Origin: Acrasis kona
Lineage: Eukaryota; Heterolobosea; Eutetramitea; Acrasida; Acrasidae
Assembly: GCA_026419775.2 (NCBI GenBank)
Contig: JAOPGA020001371.1
Location: 1 to 64,000 of the forward strand
DNA: 64,000 nt
Direction: 5' to 3'
The position numbers and the translations under genes were made by a program. Shown one piece after another: positions 8,651 to 19,844 of the stretch (within the stretch, counting starts at the first letter, position 1; each line of letters starts with the position of its first letter). The notes under the pieces were generated by a model. It ran no database searches and was not told the DNA's origin. It was given only the letters and a program-made list of their open reading frames with translations.

Positions 8651-10075
8651 TCAATTAGATCCATCCTCATTGTAATCATTGATGTGAAAACGATTCAAAT
8701 GTCTTTCAAGGTTAGATCTACGATCGGATATATATGAACAATATCGACACTGAAACTTTAATCGTGGCATCTCCCACTTCTGACTCTTTTGCTCGTCTTG
8801 GTGGAAGCGCTTCAAATGGCTCTTCATACCAATAGTGCTGGTGTAGTTCCTACCACATTCGAAAGGACAGGGAGCGGGTTCGGCCTCAATCTTCCACCCA
8901 ATATTACTCTTGCCGCTGACTTCATTCTTTGGCGACGACGACTGTCTACGTTTATTCACATTTTTTTGATCCTTTTTATTTGCACGTCCCCTACCCTTGA
9001 CCCGATTTGATGGTGACTCTACCGGTTGGACAGGTACATCAATGTCAGCTGATGTGGGGTACATGAAGTGGATTAGTTCGTTCCACCTCATCATCTTGAC
9101 TCCCTCCCTTTCACAACGCTCTTGTTCTGTAATGAGCCATAGTTTTGCATCTTTTGAATCGTTCACAACCGTTCCCTTGCCAAACTTTTCTACAAAGGCA
9201 TGAAGGTACTCAAGTTTCGTCCTTCTTAGCGTTCCGCTGGTCTTAGACTCCTCTTCGATGAAACCAGGCGACACGAATAATCGTTGTTGCGTAAAGGGAG
9301 TGGTGTCTCTTCTTCTGAGACCATGATCGGCCTCGTTCAAAAACTTTCTCTTCTTGTTTGATTGGATCAGCCACTCTGGCGACATGATCCACTTGTGCGA
9401 CAGGGAAGCAATGATCACCCTTGGTGTGCGTGCCGCCACGGGCGCCACTACGTGCGTGACAGAGGTGTCGAAGGAGACCAGATCGTCCTTTTCATTGTTG
9501 TCGATGACCCTGCCGCCCATCTTTTCTACAATTTGAGCCAATTTATCGCGTTGTTCAAAGGTATGACCGTCTTGATCGGTTTCCTTGAACCCAGAAAAGC
9601 TTACAACCGGCCATGCACTTTCAAGTTTTACGTATTTTGTTTGGCTTGAAGTGGTGCTGACTCTCCTTCGCTTGCTTGACGGGAGCACCTCTTCCTCGCT
9701 TAGTTCGTCCTGTTCGCTGTCTTCGTCCTCGTCATCCTGCATGTTGTTGTTGCGGTCGTCCTCTTCATAGGCACTGTCGTTGTCGTCCTGCTCTTCCTCC
9801 TCTTCGTCCTCTTCGGACTCTATATAGTCTGGTTCTTGGTGTTCAAGTGGTGCCTCTTGTTCGACTTGCTGGAACTCATCATGCTCATCATGCTCATGAA
9901 GGTCCGTAAAGTTACAAATGTCCACGTCTTCCTGATCCGACCAAGGAGAGCTTGTCGTACTACTGTGGGAGTTGAGTGTTGTCTCTACATCACCAAGTAA
10001 TGCCGGGAATTCATCGTCCAAAAAGTGCCCTATGCCTGTCATATCTGATTGCGCATCAAATGCAATTGCGGTCAT
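8651..10075 (-). CDS. Tandem BRCT and C2H2 zinc-finger nuclear protein
   Basis: 474 aa from the only in-frame ATG (10075); the frame stays open upstream to about 10195 without another ATG. A very acidic Glu/Asp-rich N-terminal third leads to a basic SSKRRR nuclear-localisation-type motif. A first BRCT domain follows (VVSFSGF, Gly-Gly turn EKMGGRV, conserved Trp in SPEWLI). A second BRCT-like unit comes next (LFVSPGF, KFGKGTVV, MRWNELI), then a basic linker and two C2H2 zinc fingers (C-x3-C-x12-H-x4-H and C-x2-C-x12-H-x4-H). BRCT pairs read phosphoproteins in DNA-damage signalling and the fingers suggest DNA binding, so a repair or chromatin role is likely. I do not recognise a specific orthologue. 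Confidence 0.8.
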   Translation of the reverse strand: MTAIAFDAQSDMTGIGHFLDDEFPALLGDVETTLNSHSSTTSSPWSDQEDVDICNFTDLHEHDEHDEFQQVEQEAPLEHQEPDYIESEEDEEEEEQDDNDSAYEEDDRNNNMQDDEDEDSEQDELSEEEVLPSSKRRRVSTTSSQTKYVKLESAWPVVSFSGFKETDQDGHTFEQRDKLAQIVEKMGGRVIDNNEKDDLVSFDTSVTHVVAPVAARTPRVIIASLSHKWIMSPEWLIQSNKKRKFLNEADHGLRRRDTTPFTQQRLFVSPGFIEEESKTSGTLRRTKLEYLHAFVEKFGKGTVVNDSKDAKLWLITEQERCEREGVKMMRWNELIHFMYPTSADIDVPVQPVESPSNRVKGRGRANKKDQKNVNKRRQSSSPKNEVSGKSNIGWKIEAEPAPCPFECGRNYTSTIGMKSHLKRFHQDEQKSQKWEMPRLKFQCRYCSYISDRRSNLERHLNRFHINDYNEDGSN

Positions 10076-10180
10076 GTATGGTATTGATGTAGAAGTTGGA
10101 TGTTTTGTTATCTCACTTGGTCTGTTGTGGTGGGTAATAACTCTGGTGGTGGTACTGCTGTGTGATGGAGGGTTATGCAC

Positions 10181-11456
10181 GAGATGGATTGTTACCTATG
10201 CCGTGTTGGAGGTGATTTGTTTTCTATGACCGCGTTGTGTTTAAAATCCCGGATATATGATCAATGCGAAGTATGGCCATCAACCGTTCGAGATTTCTGA
10301 TTGGAGCTCGTCTAAAATAGGATGGAGGACATTTTCCAGTATCTGACAATAGTTTTGGCGGGCTCATCTAAATATCAGCACAACAGGCCGTTTAATGAGG
10401 TATTGTTGACCATAAGGACTTGTGTTACAAACAAAAAAAAAGACAAGCAATGAGAATACAGTCATGACCAAATGTAAAATAGGCACTTTAAATGAAATCA
10501 GCTATTAGCTTGATGACACATACCGTCTCACTAGACAATTTTACTTTTATTGTGCATGTTCAGCCGAAATTTCATCATGGACCACGGCCCTTCAATTCTC
10601 ATCATGACTTTTGATGTTATAGGAAGATTTCAAGACTTTTGAAATTCAAGTTCAAGTTAATTCGTAGTCTCTTGACATTCATTGTTTACTAATGTCTCCT
10701 TCTCGTGTTTCCTGCTATATCTGCTACTCGATTAACATGATTTGTGTCGTATTTTGTGTGTTCCTCTCTACACGGACAACTGCTTTATTTATAGGTTGAC
10801 TTTTGTAACTTCCTATTTTTATCACGACCTATTTCAAATTTACATTTTTTGTGTAGAATTAAGGATACCACACTTCTAATAAGAGATTTATACGAGGGTG
10901 AACTATCAATAAAACCACAGAGTAGGCCTACTCTGATAATTGTATTGATGTTGATGATAATCTGTATTTATTTTGAAAAGACTTTATTCAAAAGGAACTG
11001 CTCCTGCTCGTCATTATAAGGCCGTTTTCTTCTTCACAATTCTGGATCTTGTCCTTACCATAGTCTGGGTGTCTCAATTATATTTTATTTTCTTGAAAAT
11101 TAGGACTTTGATTTGGAATTTTTAAATCAAAATTAAATTTGAAAATCAATCCTCATAATCAGTTTCTAAAATTTTCTTAGTTCTTATCCTCTTAAAAGTT
11201 TCGTTTCTTTTGAGGTCGTAGGTCAATTATGGTTCGTTAATTGATAGAGTGGAGCTTTTTGCTTTTTTAACTTCTTGAAAATCTTTGGAAGTGCAAACCT
11301 TCATTCACGAAAGTTCTGGCAGAGTTACTTTGATGTTTCCTTCTCGACTGCATGATTTTTCTTGCATCAATTTAAATTCGGTTTATTTTCTTTTTGCGGA
11401 CGGAAAGTTTCCCGTTGACAGGAAATTTTAATTCGAACCAAGATCAATAGAACACC
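10181..11456. other. 1.3-kb intergenic region without a recognised gene
   Basis: The largest gene-free stretch in the left half. It is AT-rich, with pyrimidine tracts toward 11.3 kb. It contains a perfect 18-bp palindrome CAGAGTAGGCCTACTCTG at 10918-10935. A short open plus-strand frame around 10856-11020 has one hydrophobic stretch, but no convincing start or homology. It probably holds the 5' regions of both divergent flanking genes. Confidence 0.4.
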
Positions 11457-12221
11457 ATGTGCTGGGACATAAAGTATAGTGCTGCATTTACAGTCTTCCA
11501 TCTGGCAACAGCGGCTTACATGTACAAACGAAACTTTACGTTTAGAGATCGTGCCTATGTGCTGTTGTGCCTGCTTTATGGATCAATGGAACTGTTAGAG
11601 TTTCTTTCGTGGATAGTTGTGGAGCCATATTCAAAGATGGAGACCAATCATAAATGTAACGATTTAAACAAGTACCTGACTATTGCAAGCTTTGTGCATT
11701 TGAGCGTTCAACCGGTCGTTTGGTGCATTTGGGCCCAGAGGGCATCCATACAAAGCAGAAAGAATATGTTCACCATCCCAATTGTAATGGCTATTGTGTA
11801 TGCTGTTGTGAACGTAGTCAGATTGTATTTTGGAGAAGTGCACGAACTAGAAGTTCAAAATGGAGGACCAAACAGTAACGCTGGAATAGTAACATGTACC
11901 TACGAGGGACCCAACAGCCATGTAGCATGGAAGTTCAAGCTGTCAAATTACGAAAGATTTGTGTTCAGTTTTCCTACTTGGTTCACATACATGCATCTCT
12001 CGACGGTGTTCTTCTTCGTAAGGCCTCTTTACATGAGCATCTTCACGCCAACGGTATTTTTCGGTTTATGTGCCCTCTCTGGATATTTGGTTGGATTCTC
12101 AATTGAACACCCATCGTATTGGTGCTTGACAAGTGTGGGTATGTCAGTGCTTATGCTGCTAGAGCCCGCCATTGTTAATACTTTAAGACTTAATAAACTA
12201 GACAAGGAGAAGAGTGTCTAA
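11457..12221 (+). CDS. Multispan integral membrane protein, MCW-type
   Basis: 254 aa. About seven hydrophobic segments (among them AAFTVFHLATAAYMY, YVLLCLLYGSMELLEFLSWIV, IVMAIVYAVVNVV, STVFFFVRPLYMSI, VFFGLCALSGYLVGF and VGMSVLMLLEPAI). It starts MCWDIKYSA, with a conserved-looking Gly-x-Met-Glu-x-x-Glu-Phe in the second helix. These resemble an uncharacterised family of membrane proteins in protists and large DNA viruses whose members start MCW; that comparison is from memory. No transport or enzymatic motif is visible. Intronless. Confidence 0.65.
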   Translation: MCWDIKYSAAFTVFHLATAAYMYKRNFTFRDRAYVLLCLLYGSMELLEFLSWIVVEPYSKMETNHKCNDLNKYLTIASFVHLSVQPVVWCIWAQRASIQSRKNMFTIPIVMAIVYAVVNVVRLYFGEVHELEVQNGGPNSNAGIVTCTYEGPNSHVAWKFKLSNYERFVFSFPTWFTYMHLSTVFFFVRPLYMSIFTPTVFFGLCALSGYLVGFSIEHPSYWCLTSVGMSVLMLLEPAIVNTLRLNKLDKEKSV

Positions 12222-12284
12222 TCATTAATTTTACTATGATCTTCTTTTTTGTGTGTTTTACTTGTAATGAATTTGTAACACAAC

Positions 12285-12647
12285 ATGAATCTTTCTGATG
12301 AGCAAAAAGAGACATGGCTGATGCTAACGAGTAGAATGGATCAATGTTTTCAGGACATGAATACTAACTTGAATGGATTAACTTTTATTTTCAACTCGTA
12401 TGATAAATCAGTCATACAGGATGTGGCCTCGTCTCTTGACGTCGAACTCGACATTCAACTAGAGTCAGCGATGGAAATTACAAACAGACACCAGGACCAC
12501 ATACAAAAGATTACAGACGTTATAGAAGAATGCAAAATTGAAACATTAGCAGAAAAAGAAAAATGTCTAGAAGCACAGGATGAATTGTATCAATTAATTG
12601 CATCAAGAAGACAAAAGCAAAATGAAAGAATAAAATCATTTATTTGA
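12285..12647 (+). CDS. Small coiled-coil protein
   Basis: 120 aa, almost entirely charged and heptad-like (about residues 60-118, ending ASRRQKQNERIKSF). No signal peptide or membrane segment. Its 3' end overlaps the convergent Prp28 gene by 8 bp. Proteins of this kind are often subunits of larger assemblies (BLOC-, kinetochore- or tether-like), but I cannot assign one. Confidence 0.6.
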   Translation: MNLSDEQKETWLMLTSRMDQCFQDMNTNLNGLTFIFNSYDKSVIQDVASSLDVELDIQLESAMEITNRHQDHIQKITDVIEECKIETLAEKEKCLEAQDELYQLIASRRQKQNERIKSFI

Positions 12648-14706
12648 AAATCACTTGATTCTTACGTTGAAGAGGTTGCGTTATTAATTGAGCAGAGGCG
12701 ACTGGCTTTTGAGCACTTTCATGTTTTTGTAACTCCTGAGGTACCAAATTATTACCAGCCTCCAACATTAAACGTAAATCATAAGCAATCTCGGTGTCCT
12801 CGTTGGTAAAGAAACTAACGGAATCTCCCTTGCGTCCTGCCCTACCAGTCCTTCCTATGCGATGAGTATATGTGGAAATGACCTTTGGCAAATCATAATT
12901 AATTACCAACGAAATGTCTTTAATGTCGATACCTCTACCCAACACATCCGTAGCCACCATGACGTCACATTCATGGTTCTGAAAAGCATCCAAAGCAGTT
13001 TCACGAGCATCCTGTGATTTTCCTCCGTGTATGGTCGCCACTCTGTACATGTCTCTTATGGCCCTTGCCACCTCATCAACACGTGTCTTTGTATTTACAA
13101 ATATTACAATGAGCGGATCAGCACCTTCCAAAACGGAAATTAATTGTTTCCGCTTGTCATTTTCATTCTTGCAGAACACAACCTTTTGTTGAATCCTCTC
13201 CACTGCCTTGTTGGCCTCTCCGATCGTGATTACAATTTTTCTTCTCAAATATTTACTTGCCAACTTTTCTAATTCTGGTTTCATGGTGGCGCTGAACATT
13301 GTGGTTTGTCTGTAAACTCTTTCTGATTCCTCCAACGTTTCGTCCTCCGATCTAATGTTGCTGCTTGGCATGGCGTCGAGAATGGAATTGAGTTGTGCTT
13401 CGAAACCCATGCTGACCATACGATCTGCTTCGTCCAACACAACGTAATTACACTGATTGAGGACGACATAATGTGATTCCAAACAGTCCACCATGCGACC
13501 TGGCGTTGCGATCAGTATTTCACATCCATCTCTCAACATGTTATTTTGTGTGGAATAGTCAATGCCTCCAATTACGCTGTGAACTCTGTATCCCAACTTT
13601 GTCGTGAACTTTCTTGCTTCTTCCTCAATTTGTAATGCCAACTCTCTAGTGGGCACAAGCACTAGTGCGTAAGGTCCATCTTGTATTCTGGCGCCCGTTA
13701 GTTTTGGTTGTTTACTTACGTAGATTAGTAGCGGAAGCAAGAAGGCAAAAGTCTTTCCTGATCCAGTCTCTGCCAATCCGATGAGATCTCTATTTTCCAG
13801 GCCGATGGGGATGCAAGCTCTTTGGATGGGTGTTGGTTCCTTGTAACCAACTTCGTAAATAATGTCTAAAAGATCGGTGCTGATGGAATCAACTTCTTCC
13901 CAGTAACGAACAGGATTAGGGACCTTGCCTCCTCTGCTGTTGATTTCAAAATCTTCCTTGAGAATCTTCCAGTCACGTTCGTCCATTTCTTGAATTGATT
14001 TTTCTTGCCAAGGCTTGCCTAGCTTATTGAGATTGAGTCTGCTCTTTCTAGAACTTGATTCTGGTAGGTCGGTCCCTGCAAGTTTGCCTCTTCCAAATTG
14101 TAATTGGGATTCGTAACGAGGAATGTCTAAAGTGTCGCGACTTGTATCGTCGGAAGCATTCCAGCCAAAGGAAAATCTATTTCTGTCGCCCTGTTTATTA
14201 ATCTTCTTCTTTTGTTCCTTCTTGTTAAGGTATTCATCCTTGATTTCTTGAATTTCCTTCTGCCTGGCTGCATCAAGATGGGATGACTGTGATTGGTGTT
14301 GTTGTAGCAATTGTTCCCTCTCTTTCCTCATTTGTTCTATTTGCCTTCTTCGATCATCCTGTTTATTTTCGCCTAACAAATCTTTGTTTCTGCTCCTCTC
14401 CTTTTTTTGTGTGAATATGGGTTTTGATTGTGCGGCATCCAAATCTTGCTTCTTTTTTAGAATGTCTTCTAAAGATGCATTCTTCCTCCAATCTGAAGAT
14501 GACTTGTCAGTCACATAATCGTTCATCAAATAAGGGTTGGAAGGTTTCGTTACGTTGTCTTCATCTTGTTTGCGTCTTTTAAACGCTGGCTCTTCTAAAA
14601 GTTTATGTTTTTCACGATCATTGCGTTCGTATCGATCATACTCTCTTCTATCTTCTGGACTTCTACTTCTCCTACGTGAGTGACTTCTATAATCCCTTCT
14701 GTCCAT
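12640..14706 (-). CDS. PRP28: DEAD-box pre-mRNA splicing helicase Prp28/DDX23
   Basis: 688 aa, intronless. The N-terminus is RS-rich (DRRDYRSHSRRRSRSPEDRR) and followed by a basic, helical region, as in DDX23/U5-100K. The helicase core has AETGSGKT (about 312), PTRELA, ATPGR, VLDEADRM (about 422), SAT (about 471) and HRIGRTGRAGRKG (about 612). The Prp28 lead-in NPVRYWEE and TPIQRACIP with the upstream Phe-x-x-Asn linker region is consistent. Prp28 is a U5 snRNP ATPase that displaces U1 from the 5' splice site so that U6 can pair. This is relevant here because the genome uses extremely short introns. Confidence 0.95.
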   Translation of the reverse strand: MDRRDYRSHSRRRSRSPEDRREYDRYERNDREKHKLLEEPAFKRRKQDEDNVTKPSNPYLMNDYVTDKSSSDWRKNASLEDILKKKQDLDAAQSKPIFTQKKERSRNKDLLGENKQDDRRRQIEQMRKEREQLLQQHQSQSSHLDAARQKEIQEIKDEYLNKKEQKKKINKQGDRNRFSFGWNASDDTSRDTLDIPRYESQLQFGRGKLAGTDLPESSSRKSRLNLNKLGKPWQEKSIQEMDERDWKILKEDFEINSRGGKVPNPVRYWEEVDSISTDLLDIIYEVGYKEPTPIQRACIPIGLENRDLIGLAETGSGKTFAFLLPLLIYVSKQPKLTGARIQDGPYALVLVPTRELALQIEEEARKFTTKLGYRVHSVIGGIDYSTQNNMLRDGCEILIATPGRMVDCLESHYVVLNQCNYVVLDEADRMVSMGFEAQLNSILDAMPSSNIRSEDETLEESERVYRQTTMFSATMKPELEKLASKYLRRKIVITIGEANKAVERIQQKVVFCKNENDKRKQLISVLEGADPLIVIFVNTKTRVDEVARAIRDMYRVATIHGGKSQDARETALDAFQNHECDVMVATDVLGRGIDIKDISLVINYDLPKVISTYTHRIGRTGRAGRKGDSVSFFTNEDTEIAYDLRLMLEAGNNLVPQELQKHESAQKPVASAQLITQPLQRKNQVIFK

Positions 14707-14771
14707 TTGGTTGAATGTTGGATATTACAATAATTACACGTAATTACAAAAGATTACTCATACCTACTACC

Positions 14772-15656
14772 ATGTCGAACGTCCTAGATAACTCTCAATT
14801 ATATGGCGTCCGTCCAGCGGGCATTGTTTCACCTCTAACTAAACTCAGTCCTGAGCAACAGGTAAAGTTAAATGAGTTGAGGGAGATCACCAAGACTTGG
14901 GACCTGAAGCCAGCCGAAAGGGAGTTTTGCGATGATTTGTGCTTATTCAGGTAATCTAGGTGATTTTAATTCTATTAAAACTTTTCAGATACCTTAGCGG
15001 ACTACAATGGAACGTTGAAAATGCACAAAAACAACTCCATGAAACTGTCATTTGGAGGGAGAGCTACAAACCCCAAGACATTCGCCTTAAGGATTTGAAG
15101 CCAATTGCAGAGAGTGGCTGGCTATTCCACTTCGGGTTTGACAAGCAGTCCAGACCAATTATTTATGTTTTGATGGGTAAAGATAAAACAGAAAACACTG
15201 AAGAGAACAAGTTGCTCAAAGTAAGTTGTACACAATTCAATCAACTAATGATCTTAGTTCAAATACTTCGTTTATATCAATGAGCTGTGCATAAAGAGAA
15301 TGCCAGAAGGCGTGCACAATATCACTTGGATTGTTGACCTTAAGGACTCCACTGTTTCGATGGCCTTGGTTAAGCAAATGAAGGACATGTTTGTCAAACT
15401 CGGAGATTACTACACAGAACGCCTTGCCAAGTGTATTGTTGTGAATGTTGGTTTCTACCTGAACTTGATGTGGCAGTTTGTGAAACCATTCTTGGCACAG
15501 GAAACCGTAGACAAGTACACATTGATCAAGTACACAGATAAGGAACCATTCTATGCGGCTGTCAACAAAGAACAACTCCCTAAAGACTTTTTCGGTGATG
15601 TAGACTATGTCTTCGACTATGACGCGCTAGTGAAAGCAGAGGAAGAGCAACAATAA
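14772..15656 (+). CDS. Sec14-like CRAL-TRIO lipid-binding protein (two introns)
   Basis: About 269 aa in three exons: 14772-14950, 14989-15220 and 15258-15656. Introns are 38 nt (GTAATC...TTTCAG) and 37 nt (GTAAGT...TTAG), both in frame. The N-terminal CRAL-TRIO-N helix bundle ends in LCLFRYLSGLQWNVENA, the usual start of the lipid-binding part. The CRAL-TRIO domain contains GFDKQSRPIIYVLMG, NITWIVDLKD and the GDYYTERLAKCIVVN block typical of Sec14. Such proteins exchange phosphatidylinositol and other lipids between membranes and stimulate phosphoinositide synthesis. The start ATG follows 65 bp after the divergent Prp28 start, another compact bidirectional promoter. Confidence 0.92.
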
Positions 15657-15872
15657 ACGGTGTCTGTGTATACTTCTGCTTATTAATAAACAACTGTTGA
15701 ATGTTCTAATGTCATGTATCACTTTTGTGAACACCATCTGTGTTGTTTAAAAATAGACTCCGCCTGGAGAAGATGCGAGTGGAGAATAAGCTTGAGTGAA
15801 ATATTCACGATTATCATCAAAAGAGAATGCATTTACACCTAACAATAGGCTATTGCCATCATCCGTCATAAA

Positions 15873-18063
15873 ATGGTGGTGTCGTCACCTTTCAAAATCG
15901 TTTTTTTTCAAATGGTGCTGAGGGACAAACCACAGATACAAGCACAAATAGTTGAATCTGATATTGTCAAGGGATACTGCATAATTGTATCATATGGTCC
16001 CGAAAAGAGATGGGAATGCAAAAGGAAGTATCAAGATTTCGAACGGTAAAATTTCATTTGAGACAAGTTTTATCACAGTTAGAATGCATCATCAACTTAA
16101 TCTCTATCATACATCGGAGCAACTTCCAGACTTTCCAAAACGTGTTCCCATGACCAAACTAGTTTTAGCACAATATAGTGCCGCATCCTATGAGAGTTTG
16201 ACGAAAAGTAGAATGGAAATTTTTCAAAGATATCTAGACTCGCTTCTCAACAATGAGCTCACTTCTAATTCAAATGTACTACTTGATTTCCTTGACGTAA
16301 AGACAAGAGTAAGACTTGAAATGTCTCCTCTAACTAACTTTCATAGCAATCTGTTTTGAAGTTGGTGAAAAGAAGTGCTATGAATGAGATGAGCGGGTAT
16401 TTGAAAGATTCAAGCTTGTCGAACCGTACATTCTTTATTTTAAAAGATAGAGTATTATACACATACAGAGACCAAGCAAGTGTAAGTCCCAAACCCCTCA
16501 AATTTACTAATTATTTAGTCTCAAGAAGTTGAACCTGTGTCAACTATACTGCTAGAAGGAAAGGTGATTACGTCAAATTTATTCCAGAGCGAGATGCGGT
16601 CTAAGCAGGACTACACGTTCAAGATTACATCACACAGGTATAATAGTTACTCTTCCTTATTAACATTTATAGATCGACGACGTATCTATCTCCAATTTCC
16701 ATCGAAAAGAATCCTAAAACAAGTTCAAACAAGTTGGGTTAGAGCATTAAAACATGAGGCCAACCGACTCGATAAGCTTTACAAAACATTTTGCAAAAAC
16801 CAGTCAACCACGACGTTAACACCAAACTATATCGCGCCACCTACACAAAAAGCGGATGGCTAACCAAACGCGGTAGAGTTCACCAGAATTGGAAGAAGAG
16901 ATTCTTCTTCATGCGCGACAACAAACTGTATTATTACAAAACATCAGATTCGCAGAAGCAGTTGGGATGTGTTGAATTATCGAACAGTTTTGTTTCTTTA
17001 ATGAATGAGGAAGAGTCGATGGAGATGTTTCAGAAGCAGAACATGATTATAGTGGATTCACCCAAAAGAACGTGGTATCTCTGCGTGCCCGAGGAAAGAG
17101 ATCTTGCCCTTGATTGGGAGAAGGTTATGGTACAGGCAAGCCTCATGAGCAACAACCCGCCAATACAAGTCTTGACCACAAGTGAGTTGTTGGCTGCATT
17201 ATACAAAGCAAAAGACGGAGATGTGATTGCCATCAGTTCAGGAGTGTACAATATTAATGATTTCCACATTGACAAGAGCGTACAATTAAGAGCAAAGGAT
17301 ACGCGTAACAAGCCAGTTCTTGTCGGAGATTTATTTTGTAAAAGTCGCACATTGTTATTGGATCACATTATAGTGAAGGGTAGTTGCAAAGGAATTAATG
17401 TAGATCGTGGAACGGTTTTACTTTATTTTTGATGAAATTTAGTGAGTTCATCTCCTTTCGTGTCCAATCCACTCACAATTGTTAGCAAATACTAATTCGG
17501 ATGGAATTCTAGTCACGCGTGGTACTTGTCTGATTTATGAATCAATCGTCTCAAAATGTTCCCAAAATGGGATCCGCATCGAAGGCAGTCAATCTAGGGT
17601 CCGTTTGGATTCCAGTCGCATCTGTGACAATGGTCAGAACGGAGTTGTCTTGTGTGAAAATGCTAGTTTACAATCTTTCAATAGTTTGGTGTGCAACAAT
17701 GGACAAAATGGTATGGCCATGGATAAAACATTAAATATACATGTTAGAAAGTGTGAATTTATTGGTAATAAAGCTGATGGTATTCGCGTGTGTTTTAAAC
17801 CTGAAATTGTTTTTCTAGTCTTTGATAACAAGGTTCACTCTAATAAACAATTTGGTATCAATGTAATGTTTGACAAGAATGAGTTGGATGCTCATTTGAT
17901 TGATAATAGTGTTTTCCGAAATGGACAAAGACAGAGCGTAACAACGGGAATTGCTTATAATGACCAGGCCTTGACGTTTCAGTCTATTGGTGCTAGTACC
18001 AATTTTAAAATGTTTGGAATATTTTCCGTTCCCCTTTTACAAATTGTTAATTGTACACAATAA
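15873..18063 (+). CDS. PX-PH-PH-beta-helix protein (introns, frame breaks)
   Basis: Exon 1 (15873-16045) starts a PX domain that continues after a 37-nt intron (16046-16082): KYQDFER then MHHQLNLYH. Further clean introns are 16309-16346 and 16482-16518. A first PH domain follows (DYTFKITSH ... RIYLQFPSKRILKQVQTSWVRAL). A second PH domain (SGWLTKRGRVHQNWKKRFFF ... LALDWEKVM, about 16850-17140) is in another frame, reached by a possible 50-nt intron 16803-16852 or an indel. A right-handed parallel beta-helix then runs to about 18000 (repeated NGxxx units: SQNGIRI, GQNGVVL, GQNGMAM, ADGIRV). Another break sits at a T-run near 17426-17430, next to a good intron 17442-17485. PX and PH domains bind phosphoinositides, so a membrane-targeted scaffold is likely. 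It may continue into the downstream LRR region. Confidence 0.7.
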
Positions 18064-18065
18064 AG

Positions 18066-19694
18066 CAGCAACCGAAGACCATTCTAATGGTACTTCAACT
18101 TTATTTCCTGTTGAAAGGTTCATTATTCGTTCGTTATATGGTTTCTTCTCAAATGAGGACCGTTTTTCTAGATCCATCACTCTCATGTTCCGATGTCTTG
18201 ACTTTTCTAACTGTGAATCGTCAGGAATACACTTTGCAATGAAGCGCGGTATGATTCCCTTGCGTAATGTGACGTGTACAATTTGGACTGGTAGTGGGAT
18301 TACTGCCGGAGAGCTTACTTTCATTGCAGAAAATTCCAACACTCTGACCAGCGTTGACCTGCGTAATTGTTGGAATATCGATGGCGAAAAGGCCACTAGT
18401 TTATTGTCTTCATGTGTTAATTTGACTAGCTTGCGTGTTGATGGGTCTAACATCAACATGGATTCAATGTGTATGGCCGTGCCCAAATTTACTTCTTTGA
18501 AGTACTTTTCTTTTGACGGTAGGAAATGTGGTCACCCTTCAGAAAGCGAAGTACAAGAAGTTGATTTCAATAACAGATATTTCTTACGAAACATTACTCA
18601 ATTCTGGAAAGGTATCACTGAGATTTGTATCAAATCTCAATCCATCAATACACAGTCTGCAGAAATGTTATTCCAAATTCCATCCCTTGTTAAAATTGAC
18701 TTACAAAAGAATGATTTGGTCCATTCGGAATCGATGTGGGTTGAATTGATTGCAAACAAATCCATAAGAGAAGTAAACTTGTCTAGAAATAAAATTGGTG
18801 ATGATGCTGTGTGTTACATTACGAACAAATCCAACATTACACATTTGAATGTAAGCTACTGCGATATTGGAGACCCTTCAATCTTTTGTATCTTGTTGAA
18901 CAATAAAATCACTCATTTAGATGTGAGTGGCAATAATAAAATTACAGATAATGCATGGTATGTGGATGTTCCACAAAACCGTTCACTTGTTCATTTAAAT
19001 GTATCTAATAACAAGAAACTCAGTGAAGCAGCATTGTTGAATATGTCTTATTCTTCTAATCTGAAACATCTAAACATTTCTGGTAACAAGCTCATGATTA
19101 ATCAAAAATCAATCATTGCAGTGTTGAATCAGACCAAACAACTGAGAGAATTTGTTGCTCAGCATTGTTCCATTAATAGTCTACATTTAAGTGTACCTGT
19201 GGCGACTAATAGTGGCATACATACTTTTTGCTTAGGTTTTAATGATATCACCACCATCCCCGACTTGATTTTGAACTTGCCTAATTTGACAAAATTAGAT
19301 TTGCAGTCAAATGATTTACACAATGAAGATGTTGGTAAATTATTTTCAAAGACGTCCCTGAAAGATTTGAACTTGTCTTATAATCTCTTTTTGGTAAGAT
19401 TCATGCTTAAGCGTGCTTCACGAAAATAAATCTCTTGAAAAATTAAATCTTTCAGGATGTAATTTAATTGGAAAGGATGACCGTAGTGGTCACTTGTTGT
19501 TTGGTAATAATTCTCTTTCGAGTTTGAATTTGGAGAACACAAGAATATCTGATGCTATTTTAAGATGTTATTTGTACGGAAACACAAAGTTACGTGAATT
19601 AAATCTGACCTGTGGTGATGGTCACATATCAGAGATTGCTGCTTTAGAAATTTATGTCAAGATGCCCCATCTAACCAGAATCAAAATACTTTAA
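18066..19694 (+). CDS. Leucine-rich repeat protein or C-terminal LRR part of the PX-PH gene
   Basis: About 540 codons of cytosolic-type LRRs (LTSVDLRNC, REVNLSRNKIGDDA, THLNVSYCDIGD, KHLNISGNKL, KDLNLSYNLF, EKLNLSGCNLIG). There is no signal peptide or good ATG at its start. A GT-AG intron at 17996-18065 (70 nt) would join it in frame to the preceding beta-helix exon, so it may be the C-terminal part of the same protein. Around 19390-19412 the frame shifts by one base in the middle of a repeat, with no plausible intron. LRRs mediate protein binding. No catalytic domain seen. Confidence 0.65.
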
Positions 19695-19844
19695 AATAAA
19701 TGTTTAAAAACTCTTTCGTATCATGAGGGATCTAGTCTTGTTGTGTCTTCTAACTATCATTGGTTTAATAAATGATGAAATTTCTACAGTTATACTCTTA
19801 AAAAGCATCAAAACAGGTTTGACATCATACGTTTATTAAACATG

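Noticed and set aside
10850-11020. A short plus-strand frame with a hydrophobic segment
   Set aside because: No good start, no homology and an early stop; treated as intergenic.
16638-16672. A 35-nt GT-AG intron in the first PH domain
   Set aside because: Removing it puts the downstream PH sequence (RIYLQFPSKR ... SWVRAL) out of frame and hits stops; retention keeps the frame.
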